This document shows, one piece after another, positions 1 to 8,021 of a stretch of 64,000 nucleotides of DNA. This DNA is from an uncultured Clostridia bacterium (GTDB lineage Bacteria; Bacillota; Clostridia; Oscillospirales; JAAYOS01): positions 1 to 64,000 of the forward strand of contig CANQDU010000009.1 in NCBI GenBank assembly GCA_947593925.1, given 5' to 3'. The translations under genes were made by a program, and so were the position numbers. Each line of letters starts with the position of its first letter. The stretch's first letter is position 1. The notes beneath the pieces are model-generated. The model was not told the DNA's origin, did no database searches, and saw nothing but the letters and a program-made list of their open reading frames with translations.

Positions 1-28
1 ATTATAGAAGCTTTCCCCTCATGAGTCA
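1..28 (-). CDS. Possible 5' end of a gene running off the left edge
   Basis: On the minus strand a GTG at 28 opens a frame with no stop up to the window edge, only nine codons. An AGGAAG lies about 8 bases upstream and a TACAAT-like -10 box lies further upstream, near 54-59. The visible peptide (MTHEGKASI) is too short to identify. An alternative ATG at 22 hits a stop after six codons and is not a gene. The spacing makes a real start plausible, but this could be chance. Confidence 0.2.
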
Positions 29-126
29 CCCCCTTTTCTTCCTGTTGCACTTATATTGTAAATCGACAATTGAACTTCATTTCGCCGCCTGCGGCGGCGA
101 AACTCTGCGAGGCTTTTGAAGTTGAG

Positions 127-168
127 ACGTCAACGCGGGCGGCCGTATGGCCGCCCGCGTTGACGTGT
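127..168. terminator. Long hairpin downstream of the GH3 gene
   Basis: Two complementary arms of about 18 bases (ACGTCAACGCGGGCGGCC and its complement) are separated by a four-base loop. The hairpin lies just past the GH3 stop codon on the minus strand. No clear U-run follows on either strand, so it may be an mRNA 3'-end stabiliser and not a canonical intrinsic terminator. Confidence 0.5.
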
Positions 169-197
169 ATTACGAATTGTTCAATTCGTTGGATGTA

Positions 198-3011
198 TTA
201 CTCTTCGTCCTTATTTTCACGCTGCTCGCGCATGTGCTTCATCATTTCCTCCATCGAGGCTATCATCTCGAACTCGACCGACTTTATCTCGAGGCCGGTC
301 TGGGCGGCGAAGAAGCGAAGGTAGAATGTGTTCATGCCGAACACGTTGAAGTCTACCGTCTTCCACTCGCGCTCGCTGCCGTTCAGGGTGACGGTGCCGA
401 GCAGGTTGCGGTCGCTGAATATCGAGAGCGGGAGCTGCGAGACGTCATTTTGGTCGGTACTGCGGAGCGTGACGCTCATCTTGTACATTCCGCGATCCTT
501 GAGCGTGACCGAGAAGCGGGTGTTGTCGCCCTTTTCGAGGCCAATCTTCGAGACGTCGAGGCTGAGGTGTCCGTTCTCGCCCTCGGCGTAGTATATCTCG
601 CCGCTCATGTCGCCGTCGAAGGACGGGGCGCTCGCGAGCTCGCGGTCAAGCTCGCTCTCGATACCGCGCATACGCGGCAGGCACGGGCTCTTCATCAGGA
701 AGCGGCAGATATTCGCCGCCGCGCGCAGATACTCGGCGCGGGTGACGGTTCCCTTCTCCATCGCCTCGGCGGAGTTGTCGTGAGTGGTGTTCTCCTCGGC
801 GGAGGTCGTTACCATGAACAGGTCGTTCTGGCCGCGCACCATCGCCGCCATGTTGGTGTTCACTCCGGGCTGTCCCTCATCGTTGCCGCGCGCCCACCAG
901 TCGGTCATGACCTGACCCTCGTAGCCCCACTCGCCGCGCAGTATCGTGGTGAGGAGGTCGTAGTTCGAGGCGCTCCACCAGCTGTTTATCGGGTTGTAGC
1001 TCGTCATTATGGAGTAGGCGTTGCCTTCCTTCACGGCTATCTCGAAGCACTTCAGATAGAGCTCGCGCAAGGCGCGCTCGCTTATGACCGCCTCGACGTC
1101 GTGGCGGTGAAACTCCTGACTGTTGCAGGCGAAGTGCTTTATCGTGCCGGTGACGCCGTACTTGTTCATCGCGGTGAGCTGCGCCGCCGCCATCTTGCCG
1201 GTGAGAAGCGGGTCCTCCGAGAAATACTCGAAGTTGCGGCCGTTCAGCGGGTGACGGTGGAGGTTTATGCCCGGCCCGAGCAGAGTGTCCACCTTGTTGC
1301 GGCGGAGCTCAAGACCCTCGTATTCGTAGAGGTCGTGGACAAGCTCGGTGTTGAAGCTGCACGCCTGGCAGGTGCCGTTCGGCATGGCAAAGGCCATCGT
1401 GCCGCAGTCCATGCGGATGCCGCTAGGACCGTCCGCACAGCAGCCGGCGGGAATACCGAAGTCCTGAAGGCGCTGCGTGACGCCGCCGAACGCTCCGGCG
1501 GTGCCGGGAGTGACCTTCGGGCTGCACATGCCCTCGCCGCGGACGATGCAGAACAGATCCTCGTTTGTGAGCTGGTCGAGGAAGTCCTCAAGCGTCGCCT
1601 TGCCGTCCGCAACGTCGCCGAGCTTTATGCCCTTGTCGCCGGTGTACGGACGGTCGGCGGGAAGCCGCTCCGCGCGCTTCTTCACGGGGCTGAGCGTTCC
1701 GAGCGGCGCGGGCTCGTAGGACTTCTCGAAAGTACCGCCGTTATTCTTTCCGGGGCGCAGACGCTCGAACGCCGTCACCGGCGCGCACGCCTCCTCGGCC
1801 TGCTCCACGACGGTCTCGGGCAGCTCGACGCTTCCGGCGTACTCCGCGCTCCTTACGTCGCTTCCGACGTGGAAGCGGTACTCGCCCGCCTCGAGTATCC
1901 AGCAGGACTTGTGACCGGCGGCGCCGCCGTCGTCATAGCTTGCGAACGTAGACACGGGGCAGGAGAGCTCGACCGTCTCACTCTCGCCGGGGGCGAGGAG
2001 ACGGGTCTTCTTAAACGCGCAGAGCGAGCGGACAGGCTTGCCGAGCTTGCCCTGCGGCGCTTCGACGTAGACCTCGACGACCTCCTTCGCGGCGGTCTTG
2101 CCGGTGTTCGTGACGGCGGCGGAGAACTTTACCGCGTCTCCGTCGAGCGTGACCGCGCCGGGCACGGTCTTGAAGGTGGTGTATGTAAGTCCGAAGCCGA
2201 ACGGATATATGACCTTTTCGGGCGCGAAGGTCTCAAAGTAGCGGTAGCCGACGTATATGTCCTCCTGATAGACGTTGCGCTTCTCGCTGCCGTGGTTCTT
2301 TGCGGCGGGATAGTCGTCTATGCTCTTAGCGACGGTGTCCGAGAGCTTGCCCGTCGGCGACACCTTGCCGGTGAGTACGTCGGCCGCGCCGAGGCCGCCC
2401 TCCTGACCGCCTTGCCAGACGTATATGACCGCGCCGGGGCGGTACTCCTCGACCCAGCTCATGTCGATGATATTGCCGGTGTTCAGCACGACCGCGACGC
2501 GGTCGAATGTGCGGCAGACGAGCTCGAGCACCCGCCGCTCCTCCTCCGCGAGAAGGAAGCTTCCCTCGGCGGCGGAGTTGTCCTTGTCCTCGCCGGCGGT
2601 GCGTCCGATTATGACGACGGCGGCGTCATTGCGGCCCTTGGCCGCCTCGACGAGCTCGGTTGTAAGCGGCATCTCCGCCTGATACCACGGCTCCGCCGCC
2701 CAGCCCTGTCCGACGTCAAAGGGGTGATCCTTCAGCCACTCCTCGTAGACAGCCTTGAGCTCGCCGTCCACCGTCACGACGCCGGAGGCTTCGAGCGCCT
2801 CGGTAATGGTCGGGACGTGCGCGGTGTTGACAAGTCCTCCCGAGCCGGTGCCGCTCTTGTAGTAGTTGAACTGGCTGCGGCCGAAGACCGCGACGCGGCA
2901 GCCCTCCCCGAACGGAAGCACTCCCTCGTTGCGGAGCAGTACCGAACCCTCCGCGACCGTCTCGCGGGCCTTCGCGGCGTATGCCTTTACGTCAAATTTC
3001 TTGAGTTCCAT
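198..3011 (-). CDS. Glycoside hydrolase family 3 (beta-glucosidase-like), circularly permuted domain order
   Basis: 937 residues, no signal peptide, so probably a cytoplasmic beta-glycosidase acting on imported oligosaccharides. The domains are in the reversed order known from some rumen-type GH3 enzymes. A GH3 C-type alpha/beta sandwich comes first (about residues 15-280, starting with RETVAEGSVLLRNEG). A fibronectin-III-like domain follows (about 300-390). The (beta/alpha)8 catalytic domain comes third (about 470-730). The catalytic barrel contains GPGINLHRHPLNGRNFEYFSEDP, shown here only as family motif around residue 590, KHFACNSQE, and VMTDWW near residue 701 whose Asp (about 704) is the expected nucleophile. 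A beta-rich tail of about 150 residues and a charged end follow. An AAGGAG lies about 11 bases before the chosen ATG. The substrate cannot be fixed from sequence; beta-glucosidase is most likely, beta-xylosidase possible. Confidence 0.9.
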   Translation of the reverse strand: MELKKFDVKAYAAKARETVAEGSVLLRNEGVLPFGEGCRVAVFGRSQFNYYKSGTGSGGLVNTAHVPTITEALEASGVVTVDGELKAVYEEWLKDHPFDVGQGWAAEPWYQAEMPLTTELVEAAKGRNDAAVVIIGRTAGEDKDNSAAEGSFLLAEEERRVLELVCRTFDRVAVVLNTGNIIDMSWVEEYRPGAVIYVWQGGQEGGLGAADVLTGKVSPTGKLSDTVAKSIDDYPAAKNHGSEKRNVYQEDIYVGYRYFETFAPEKVIYPFGFGLTYTTFKTVPGAVTLDGDAVKFSAAVTNTGKTAAKEVVEVYVEAPQGKLGKPVRSLCAFKKTRLLAPGESETVELSCPVSTFASYDDGGAAGHKSCWILEAGEYRFHVGSDVRSAEYAGSVELPETVVEQAEEACAPVTAFERLRPGKNNGGTFEKSYEPAPLGTLSPVKKRAERLPADRPYTGDKGIKLGDVADGKATLEDFLDQLTNEDLFCIVRGEGMCSPKVTPGTAGAFGGVTQRLQDFGIPAGCCADGPSGIRMDCGTMAFAMPNGTCQACSFNTELVHDLYEYEGLELRRNKVDTLLGPGINLHRHPLNGRNFEYFSEDPLLTGKMAAAQLTAMNKYGVTGTIKHFACNSQEFHRHDVEAVISERALRELYLKCFEIAVKEGNAYSIMTSYNPINSWWSASNYDLLTTILRGEWGYEGQVMTDWWARGNDEGQPGVNTNMAAMVRGQNDLFMVTTSAEENTTHDNSAEAMEKGTVTRAEYLRAAANICRFLMKSPCLPRMRGIESELDRELASAPSFDGDMSGEIYYAEGENGHLSLDVSKIGLEKGDNTRFSVTLKDRGMYKMSVTLRSTDQNDVSQLPLSIFSDRNLLGTVTLNGSEREWKTVDFNVFGMNTFYLRFFAAQTGLEIKSVEFEMIASMEEMMKHMREQRENKDEE

Positions 3012-3081
3012 GGCAGTTTGTTCTCCTTCCCTGTAAATAAAAATATGTATTTGCGGCGCTTGCCGGACATTGCCTTATTAC

Positions 3082-4737
3082 TTACACCGCCTGTGTGGCG
3101 GAGGAGTTCGAGTGCTCCGGCTCCTCGGTGAGCGAGAACGCGATGTTTATCGCGTGGTCGGCCACGCGCTCGAGTCCGCTTATGAGGTCGGAGAACATCA
3201 TGCCCGCGGCGGCGGTGCATTCCCCGCGCGTGAGGCGGTCGATATGCGACTGCTGGAGCTCGCGCTCCATCGCGTCCACCGTGTCCTCAAGGTCGAGTAT
3301 CTCCTGCATGTGCGTAAAGTTGTCGTTGACGAACATATCGAGCGCGTAGGTGACGGTCTTTATCACCGCCTCGCGCATGTCCGAGAGCTCCCAGCGCGCC
3401 TGCGCGCTGAACTCCACGTTCCGCTCGATGCGGGTCTTTGCATCGTCGGCGACGTTCTCCGCGTGGTCGCCTATCCTCTCAAGGTCGTTGACGACGTGGA
3501 AGAACGCGGCTATGCTCTTCTTGTCCTCCTGCGGGAGGGCGGTCTGGTTTATCTCGACGAGGTAGCTCGTTATCTCATGGCTTAGGAAGTCTATCTGCTT
3601 CTCGACGCGGTATACCTCTTCTATCTCCATCTCGTCAAGCGAGAGCAGCGCCTCCATTGCACGCTGGAGATTGCCGATGGCGAGGTTACCCATCCGCTCC
3701 ATCTCGCGCTTGACGGCGAGCACCGCCGTCGCCGGAGAGAAGACCGCGCCCTTGCCGATGTAGCGGAGCTCGAACTCCTGCTTCTCCTCGACCTGCGGCT
3801 CCTTGCGGACAAGCAGATCTGTAAGCGCGACTATCTGCTTTGTGAACGGCGCGAGCACGAGCACCGAGACGACCTTTATCAGCACATTCGCCGCCGCGAC
3901 AGCGCGGCTCATCTGGTGGCCGGATATAGTCTCGAGGAAGCCGGTTATCGGCGTAAGCGCAAGGCTTATCACGACGAACATGAACACCGCGCCGAGCACG
4001 TTGAAGATAAGGTATATCAGCGAGGCGCGCTTCGCGTCCCGCTTGCCGTTAAGACCGGCGAGGAGCGGCGGAACGCTCGCGCCGATGTTGCAGCCGAGTA
4101 TCATAAAAAGGCATATCGGTATGTCGAGCAGTCCCTGAAGCGCGAGAAGCTGGATGATGCCTATCGACGCGGACGAGCTCTGGAGCACCGCCGTCACGAC
4201 GATGCCGAGTAGCAGCGCGAGGAGCGGATTTTCCATCGAGCTCATTATCTCCGCGACCTTGGGCGACTCCTTTAACACCGACATCGAGCCGGACATCATG
4301 CTCATGCCCATAAAGAGAAACCCGAAGCCGAGGATTATCTTTCCCGCGCGGCGCACCCGCGTGTCCTTCACAAAGAGCGCCATTATGACGCCCACCATTA
4401 CGATGACCGGCGCAAAGTCGCTGAGGTTGAGGGATATGAGCAGCGACGTCGCCGTAGTGCCGATGTTCGCGCCCATTATCACGCCCGTCGCCTGGAACAG
4501 GTTCATCAGGCCGGAGTTGACAAAGCTCACCACCATGACCGTGGTGGCGCTGGATGACTGGATTATCGCCGTGAAAAGCGTACCGATAAGTATGCCGCGT
4601 ATCGGCGTCTTGGTAAAGAATTCGAGGATGCTTCGCATCTTCGCGCCCGCGGCCTCCTCGAGAGCGCCGCCCATGAGGTCCATTCCGAACAGGAAGAGAC
4701 CGAGGCCGCCCATCAAACCGAGAATAATCGAAACCAT
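3082..4737 (-). CDS. Na/Pi cotransporter family protein with C-terminal PhoU-like domain
   Basis: 551-residue membrane protein expected to carry out sodium-coupled phosphate (or other anion) transport. The N-terminal half has two inverted Na/Pi-cotransporter repeats (about 10-155 and 170-300), each with the family QSS signature (QSSSATT and QSSSASI). The C-terminal 220 residues are helical and PhoU-like, as in bacterial NptA-type proteins. The start is set at MVSIILGLMGG because GAGAGG lies upstream at good spacing; the open frame extends 14 codons further without a ribosome site. It sits 70 bases upstream of the GH3 gene on the same strand, with no obvious functional link. Confidence 0.9.
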   Translation of the reverse strand: MVSIILGLMGGLGLFLFGMDLMGGALEEAAGAKMRSILEFFTKTPIRGILIGTLFTAIIQSSSATTVMVVSFVNSGLMNLFQATGVIMGANIGTTATSLLISLNLSDFAPVIVMVGVIMALFVKDTRVRRAGKIILGFGFLFMGMSMMSGSMSVLKESPKVAEIMSSMENPLLALLLGIVVTAVLQSSSASIGIIQLLALQGLLDIPICLFMILGCNIGASVPPLLAGLNGKRDAKRASLIYLIFNVLGAVFMFVVISLALTPITGFLETISGHQMSRAVAAANVLIKVVSVLVLAPFTKQIVALTDLLVRKEPQVEEKQEFELRYIGKGAVFSPATAVLAVKREMERMGNLAIGNLQRAMEALLSLDEMEIEEVYRVEKQIDFLSHEITSYLVEINQTALPQEDKKSIAAFFHVVNDLERIGDHAENVADDAKTRIERNVEFSAQARWELSDMREAVIKTVTYALDMFVNDNFTHMQEILDLEDTVDAMERELQQSHIDRLTRGECTAAAGMMFSDLISGLERVADHAINIAFSLTEEPEHSNSSATQAV

Positions 4738-4913
4738 ATAAAATTCCTCTCGCCGTCCATATCTTTCCCGAGCCATCATTATATCTCATTTTGGATTATA
4801 CCATAAAGAAAGCGCGGTGGCAAGTGGGGCTTTTTCTTTTGAGGCGGGTTTCGGCGGGGACGCTCCGCGCGCCCGCCGCGTGCATTTTTTCGCGCTAAAA
4901 GCTCATATTCGGC

Positions 4914-4942
4914 TTGCAAACGCCGGGAGGATGTGGTATCAT
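4914..4942 (+). promoter_or_regulatory. Predicted sigma-A promoter for mgtE
   Basis: TTGCAA (4914-4919), a 17-base spacer and TATCAT (4937-4942). Transcription would start near 4950, giving a leader of about 290 nt before the mgtE start codon. Confidence 0.5.
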
Positions 4943-4949
4943 TACAGTG

Positions 4950-5242
4950 CGCGGCTCCGCCGCGCCAAAATCGAAACATCGGTGGTGAGATGATGGACGG
5001 CAGCAGTCACAGTCGAAGAACAGACGGGGCATATCCGTTATGTCCTCCGCGCCGCGCCGCCCATTCGAGCCGCGCGTAGAACGGGGATACCGGGATATGC
5101 CGCCGCCTGCGAAGCTGTGCCTTGCCCGTGAAGGGAGTACATTCGGCAGAACGGCGGTATTTTTGCGCCCTTTTTGCCGATGCGTCCCGAGGGCGAAGAA
5201 AACGGACGCGGTGCGTCCGCATAGCGAAGGAGGTATCCGGCA
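4950..5242 (+). promoter_or_regulatory. Long structured 5' leader of mgtE, candidate regulatory RNA
   Basis: The stretch between the predicted promoter and mgtE is about 290 nt with several possible stems: a GCGCGGC/GCCGCGC hairpin near 4950-4968 and, near the ribosome site, GCGTCC at about 5185 that can pair with GGACGC at about 5209, which can instead pair with a second GCGTCC at about 5218. Such mutually exclusive pairings are typical of riboregulation, and Mg transporter genes are often controlled by leaders. I could not match the conserved core of the M-box (no GGTGAGGCTCC or ACGCCAATGGGT), so no riboswitch class is assigned. Confidence 0.3.
4990..5079 (+). CDS. Possible 29-codon leader peptide upstream of mgtE
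   Basis: ATGATG at 4990 is preceded by GGTGGTGAG and opens a 29-codon frame ending in TAG at 5077-5079. The peptide contains a Cys-Pro-Pro followed by two Arg. Enterobacterial Mg transporter mRNAs carry proline-containing leader peptides (mgtL, mgtP) whose translation senses Mg or proline levels. Position and proline run are suggestive here, but the peptide is arginine- and alanine-rich as expected for random GC-rich frames. Confidence 0.2.
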   Translation: MMDGSSHSRRTDGAYPLCPPRRAAHSSRA

Positions 5243-6655
5243 ATGGACAAAAGAGAAGTTGAGGCCGAGGACAGGTCGATACAGCACCCCGACTACCGGC
5301 AGGAGATAGCGGAGATAATCCGCAGCGGTCTCGCGCCGAAGCCGATGCGCGACCGGCTCCTCGACTACCATGAAAACGACATCGCGATGGCGCTCGAGCT
5401 CCTCACAAAGGAGGAGCGTCGCAGGCTCTACGGTATGCTCGACCATGAGACGCTTGCAAACATTCTCGAGTATTCGGACGATCTGAACCTCTATCTCGAC
5501 GAGCTGAGCCTGCGGCGGCGGGTCGAAATGCTCTCGCGGCTAGAGGTCCCGGTCGCGGTGAGCTATCTCAGCGGGCTCGAGCGGAGCGAGCGCAACACCC
5601 TTATCGACCTGCTCGACGACGAGACGAAGCAGGAGGTCACTCTTGCCCTCTCCTTTGACGAGGACGAGATAGGCAGCCGCATGACCACGAACTACATCTC
5701 GATACACGCGGGAATAAGCGTCCGCCAGGCCATGCGCGAGCTGATAAGCCAGGCGGCGGAGAATGACAACATATCCACCATATACGTCGTGGACGACGCG
5801 GACATCCTCTCCGGCGTGATAGACCTCAAGGACCTGATAATCGCACGGGAGGGCGCGGAGCTCGACACGATAATAATGACGAGCTACCCCTACGTCTACG
5901 CGGACGAGCAGATAGAGGACTGCATCGAGCGGATAAAGGGCTACTCCGAGGACTCGATACCCGTCCTCGACTCTGCGGGAAAGCTGCGTGGCGTCCTCAC
6001 GGCGCAGACCGTCACCGAGCTTGTGGACGACCTCCTCGGCGACGACTACGCAAAGCTCGCCGGCCTCACCGCGGAGGAAGATTTGCAGGAGCCGCTGAAA
6101 AAGAGCATCGGAAAACGCCTGCCGTGGCTTCTTATACTGCTCGGGCTGGGGCTCGTCGTCTCGAGCGTCGTCGGAGTGTTCGAGGGGGTCGTGGCGCACC
6201 TGTCGCTCATAGTGGCGTTCCAGTCGCTCGTGCTCGACATGGCGGGCAACGTCGGCACGCAGTCGCTCGCGGTCACGATACGCGTGCTCATGGACGAGCA
6301 GATAAGCGGCCGCCAGAAGCTCTACCTCGTGGGAAAAGAAGCTCGGATAGGTCTGCTGAACGGGCTCTTTCTTGGGACGCTCTCCTTCGGGCTCATCGGC
6401 GTGTATCTGATGCTCTTCAAGACGCAGCCGCCGCTCGCCGCGTTCTCGATGTCCTTCTGCACAGGCGCGGCGCTGTTTATGGCGATGCTGCTCTCGAGCG
6501 TCACCGGAACGGTCATACCTCTGCTCTTCAAGGCGCTGAAGGTAGACCCGGCGGTCGCCTCCGGCCCGCTCATCACGACGATAAACGACCTCGTCGCGGT
6601 CGTAACCTACTACGGCCTCGCGTGGGCGCTGCTGATAAATGTGCTGCACCTTTAA
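5243..6655 (+). CDS. mgtE: Magnesium transporter MgtE
   Basis: 470 residues, the normal length for MgtE, a homodimeric Mg2+ channel of the cytoplasmic membrane gated by cytosolic Mg2+. The order is an N-terminal helical superhelix domain (about 30-135, with LLDDETKQEVTLALSFDEDE), a pair of CBS domains (about 140-260, starting GSRMTTNYISIHAGISVRQAMRELI), a connecting helix, and five transmembrane helices (about 285-470) with the pore signature region DMAGNVGTQSLAVTIR. The ribosome site GAAGGAGG sits 8 bases before the ATG. Downstream comes a hairpin at 6683-6716. Regulation may occur in the long leader described separately. Confidence 0.95.
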   Translation: MDKREVEAEDRSIQHPDYRQEIAEIIRSGLAPKPMRDRLLDYHENDIAMALELLTKEERRRLYGMLDHETLANILEYSDDLNLYLDELSLRRRVEMLSRLEVPVAVSYLSGLERSERNTLIDLLDDETKQEVTLALSFDEDEIGSRMTTNYISIHAGISVRQAMRELISQAAENDNISTIYVVDDADILSGVIDLKDLIIAREGAELDTIIMTSYPYVYADEQIEDCIERIKGYSEDSIPVLDSAGKLRGVLTAQTVTELVDDLLGDDYAKLAGLTAEEDLQEPLKKSIGKRLPWLLILLGLGLVVSSVVGVFEGVVAHLSLIVAFQSLVLDMAGNVGTQSLAVTIRVLMDEQISGRQKLYLVGKEARIGLLNGLFLGTLSFGLIGVYLMLFKTQPPLAAFSMSFCTGAALFMAMLLSSVTGTVIPLLFKALKVDPAVASGPLITTINDLVAVVTYYGLAWALLINVLHL

Positions 6656-6682
6656 GCTGTAGTATTTATATGCGATATGGAA

Positions 6683-6716
6683 CCGCCCTCCCGAAACCTA
6701 AGCTTCAGGAGGGCGG
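6683..6716. terminator. Bidirectional terminator-like hairpin between mgtE and the lipoprotein gene
   Basis: CCGCCCTCC pairs with GGAGGGCGG around a 16-base loop. AT-rich sequence follows on the plus side (catattatatt). It lies between convergent genes and could serve both. Confidence 0.5.
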
Positions 6717-6743
6717 CATATTATATTAAAATAAAATCTTCGC

Positions 6744-7388
6744 CTACATACCGGCTATTCCCTCATGGGAACCGTCATTTACGGCATAGATTATCTCCAG
6801 GCCGTGGTCCGGATGATATTTCCAACTGACCTCTATGTTCCCGTATTCATAAGACTGGCGGCCGTCCAAGGCGCTTGAGTGATTCATCTTTTCCCACAGG
6901 GATTCCGGAAGCCCAAGCGCGGCGTTGATGTCCGGGATCGCATCAGCCGCATCTAAGTTCAGGTAATCATCCGCGTCGTGCGGATTGGTATCAACGGAAA
7001 GGTAGCTGCCGTCTTTGGATAAGGTCGCCCACGAGGCGTCACAATACTCATCATATACTGCCTCAAAGTCAGGGCCGCTTTTTACCGTGACAGTGGCGCT
7101 GTCGATGCAGCTTTGCGCCACAACTGCTATCTCGCACTCCCCGTCACCAACAGCGGTTATCGTACCGTCCTCGGCTACAGTGGCAACGGTCTCGTCACTG
7201 GATGTCCACACGACGGGGGTATCCTCGGCCTGCTTCGGGAGAATGGTATAGCCTATTGCAGGAGAAGTATCTCCGACCTGCAATTTCAGGGAACTCTCCT
7301 TAAGCTTTATGTGATCCACCTTTGGTGAACATGCGAAGAGTGAAAATACAAGAGAAGCCGCCAACAATATCCCAACCAGTCTTTTCAT
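6744..7388 (-). CDS. Lipoprotein with a BIG2 immunoglobulin-like domain
   Basis: 214 residues. It begins MKRLVGILLAASLVFSLFAC, a lipoprotein signal peptide whose lipobox ends at Cys 20, so the protein should be anchored on the outer face of the membrane. Residues about 27-105 form a BIG2 (bacterial Ig-like group 2) domain, with SSLKLQVGDTSPAIGYTILP, VVWTSSDETVATV and GTITAVGDGECEIAV. The last 105 residues have no recognisable family. The start follows AAAGGAG; the open frame extends eight codons upstream without a ribosome site. The gene is visibly more AT-rich than its neighbours, suggesting recent acquisition. It is divergent from the RHH gene. Confidence 0.75.
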   Translation of the reverse strand: MKRLVGILLAASLVFSLFACSPKVDHIKLKESSLKLQVGDTSPAIGYTILPKQAEDTPVVWTSSDETVATVAEDGTITAVGDGECEIAVVAQSCIDSATVTVKSGPDFEAVYDEYCDASWATLSKDGSYLSVDTNPHDADDYLNLDAADAIPDINAALGLPESLWEKMNHSSALDGRQSYEYGNIEVSWKYHPDHGLEIIYAVNDGSHEGIAGM

Positions 7389-7435
7389 ATCCTCTACTCC
7401 TTTGTAATACAATTTGCTATCTATATAGCAATCAT

Positions 7436-7465
7436 ATTATAATATATCTTGAGTTCTTTTGTCAA
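7436..7465 (-). promoter_or_regulatory. Predicted promoter for the BIG2 lipoprotein gene
   Basis: On the minus strand TTGACA (7465-7460) and TATAAT (7441-7436) are separated by 18 bases. A divergent TATAAT for the RHH gene lies at 7468-7473, so the two promoters abut and an RHH protein binding here could control both. Confidence 0.6.
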
Positions 7466-7499
7466 GCTATAATCGCAGTAGACTGTGAGGTGCATTGAC

Positions 7500-7682
7500 A
7501 TGTCAGAAGAACCGCTGATCATCAAAAAGCGAGGCGAAGACGGCAATCGCGTGATAACCGTCCGAATCCGTGAAGATATTCTTTCCGAGCTTGACCGGCT
7601 TGCTGCCGAAAGCAACTATTCACGTAACGAACTTATAAACATTATCCTTCGCTATGGGATCAAAAACATCAAAATTGAATGA
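7500..7682 (+). CDS. Small ribbon-helix-helix (Arc/CopG-type) DNA-binding protein
   Basis: 60 residues. The core NRVITVRIREDILSELDRLA is the beta strand and first helix of an RHH fold, and SNYSRNELINIILRYGI is the turn and second helix. RHH proteins bind DNA as dimers through the beta ribbon and usually repress their own promoter; many are encoded by plasmids and integrative elements. The ATG at 7500 is preferred over GTG at 7485 because GAGGTG sits 8 bases upstream of the ATG. The stop codon overlaps the start of a truncated integrase frame (ATGA), and a divergent lipoprotein gene lies upstream. Confidence 0.75.
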   Translation: MSEEPLIIKKRGEDGNRVITVRIREDILSELDRLAAESNYSRNELINIILRYGIKNIKIE

Positions 7683-7831
7683 ACGGCGTTGCGTTCTGCG
7701 CGCATGTGTCGCCGACAGCTCTCGGTCATGCGGACATTCAAATGACGGCAAACATTTACGGTCATTTGGATACTTCGAGGAAGCGGGAGCTCACCGAAAA
7801 CATCGCCGGAAACATTTTCGCGGCGTGTTAG
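7679..7831 (+). pseudogene. C-terminal remnant of a tyrosine recombinase (phage-type integrase)
   Basis: This 50-codon frame contains ALGHADIQMTANIYGHLDTS followed by RKRELTENIAGNIF. That matches the end of tyrosine integrases: the conserved LGH, the catalytic Tyr in the IYGHLD segment, and the C-terminal helix. The recombinase would be about 350-400 residues when whole; the catalytic core before about NGV is missing, so this is a deletion scar and cannot be active. It points toward, and ends about 94 bases from, the 3' end of tRNA-Leu(CAG), the usual position of an integrase at its attachment site. Its ATG overlaps the RHH stop codon, so the deletion fused the two. Confidence 0.75.
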
Positions 7832-7883
7832 AAAAAGCGTTAGAAATCGGATTTGCCGCATTTTCGATTTCAGACAAAAAATT

Positions 7884-7918
7884 TCGGATTTCCGCAGAAA
7901 CTGCGAAAATCCGAAAGA
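7884..7918. repeat. Inverted repeat between integrase remnant and tRNA-Leu
   Basis: CGGATTTCCGCAG and its near complement CTGCGAAAATCCG flank a three-base loop. The hairpin sits directly downstream of the tRNA-Leu(CAG) 3' end on the minus strand, so it may act as the tRNA terminator or be part of the former attachment region. Confidence 0.45.
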
Positions 7919-7924
7919 TTTGCT

Positions 7925-8012
7925 TGGTGCGCGAGGCGGGACTTGAACCCGCACGTCCGAAATGAACACTAGAACCTGAATCTAGCGAGTCTACCAATTC
8001 CACCACTCGCGC
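7925..8012 (-). tRNA. tRNA-Leu (anticodon CAG)
   Basis: The 88-nt minus-strand sequence folds as a class II tRNA. The acceptor stem is GCGCGAG/CTCGCGC, the anticodon stem CTAGA/TCTAG holds the loop TTCAGGT, a long variable arm is present, and the T loop is TTCAAGT. CCA is encoded. It is the second gene of a two-tRNA unit. Confidence 0.95.
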
Positions 8013-8021
8013 TTATTGTGT

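Noticed and set aside
147-3131. A 994-codon open frame on the plus strand opposite the GH3 gene
   Set aside because: It mirrors the codon bias of the GH3 gene in a GC-rich genome. The peptide is rich in Arg, Ala, Val and Leu with no domain, and the minus-strand frame has clear GH3 motifs. It is a shadow.
4950-5242. An M-box (ykoK) Mg riboswitch before mgtE
   Set aside because: The leader lacks the conserved GGTGAGGCTCC and ACGCCAATGGGT segments of the M-box. Only a vague similarity (GGTGAG and an AAGCTGTGC-like string) remains, so I do not assign the class.
7654-7965. A 103-codon plus-strand frame across the integrase remnant
   Set aside because: It is out of frame with the integrase motif, runs into tRNA-Leu, and has no domain of its own.
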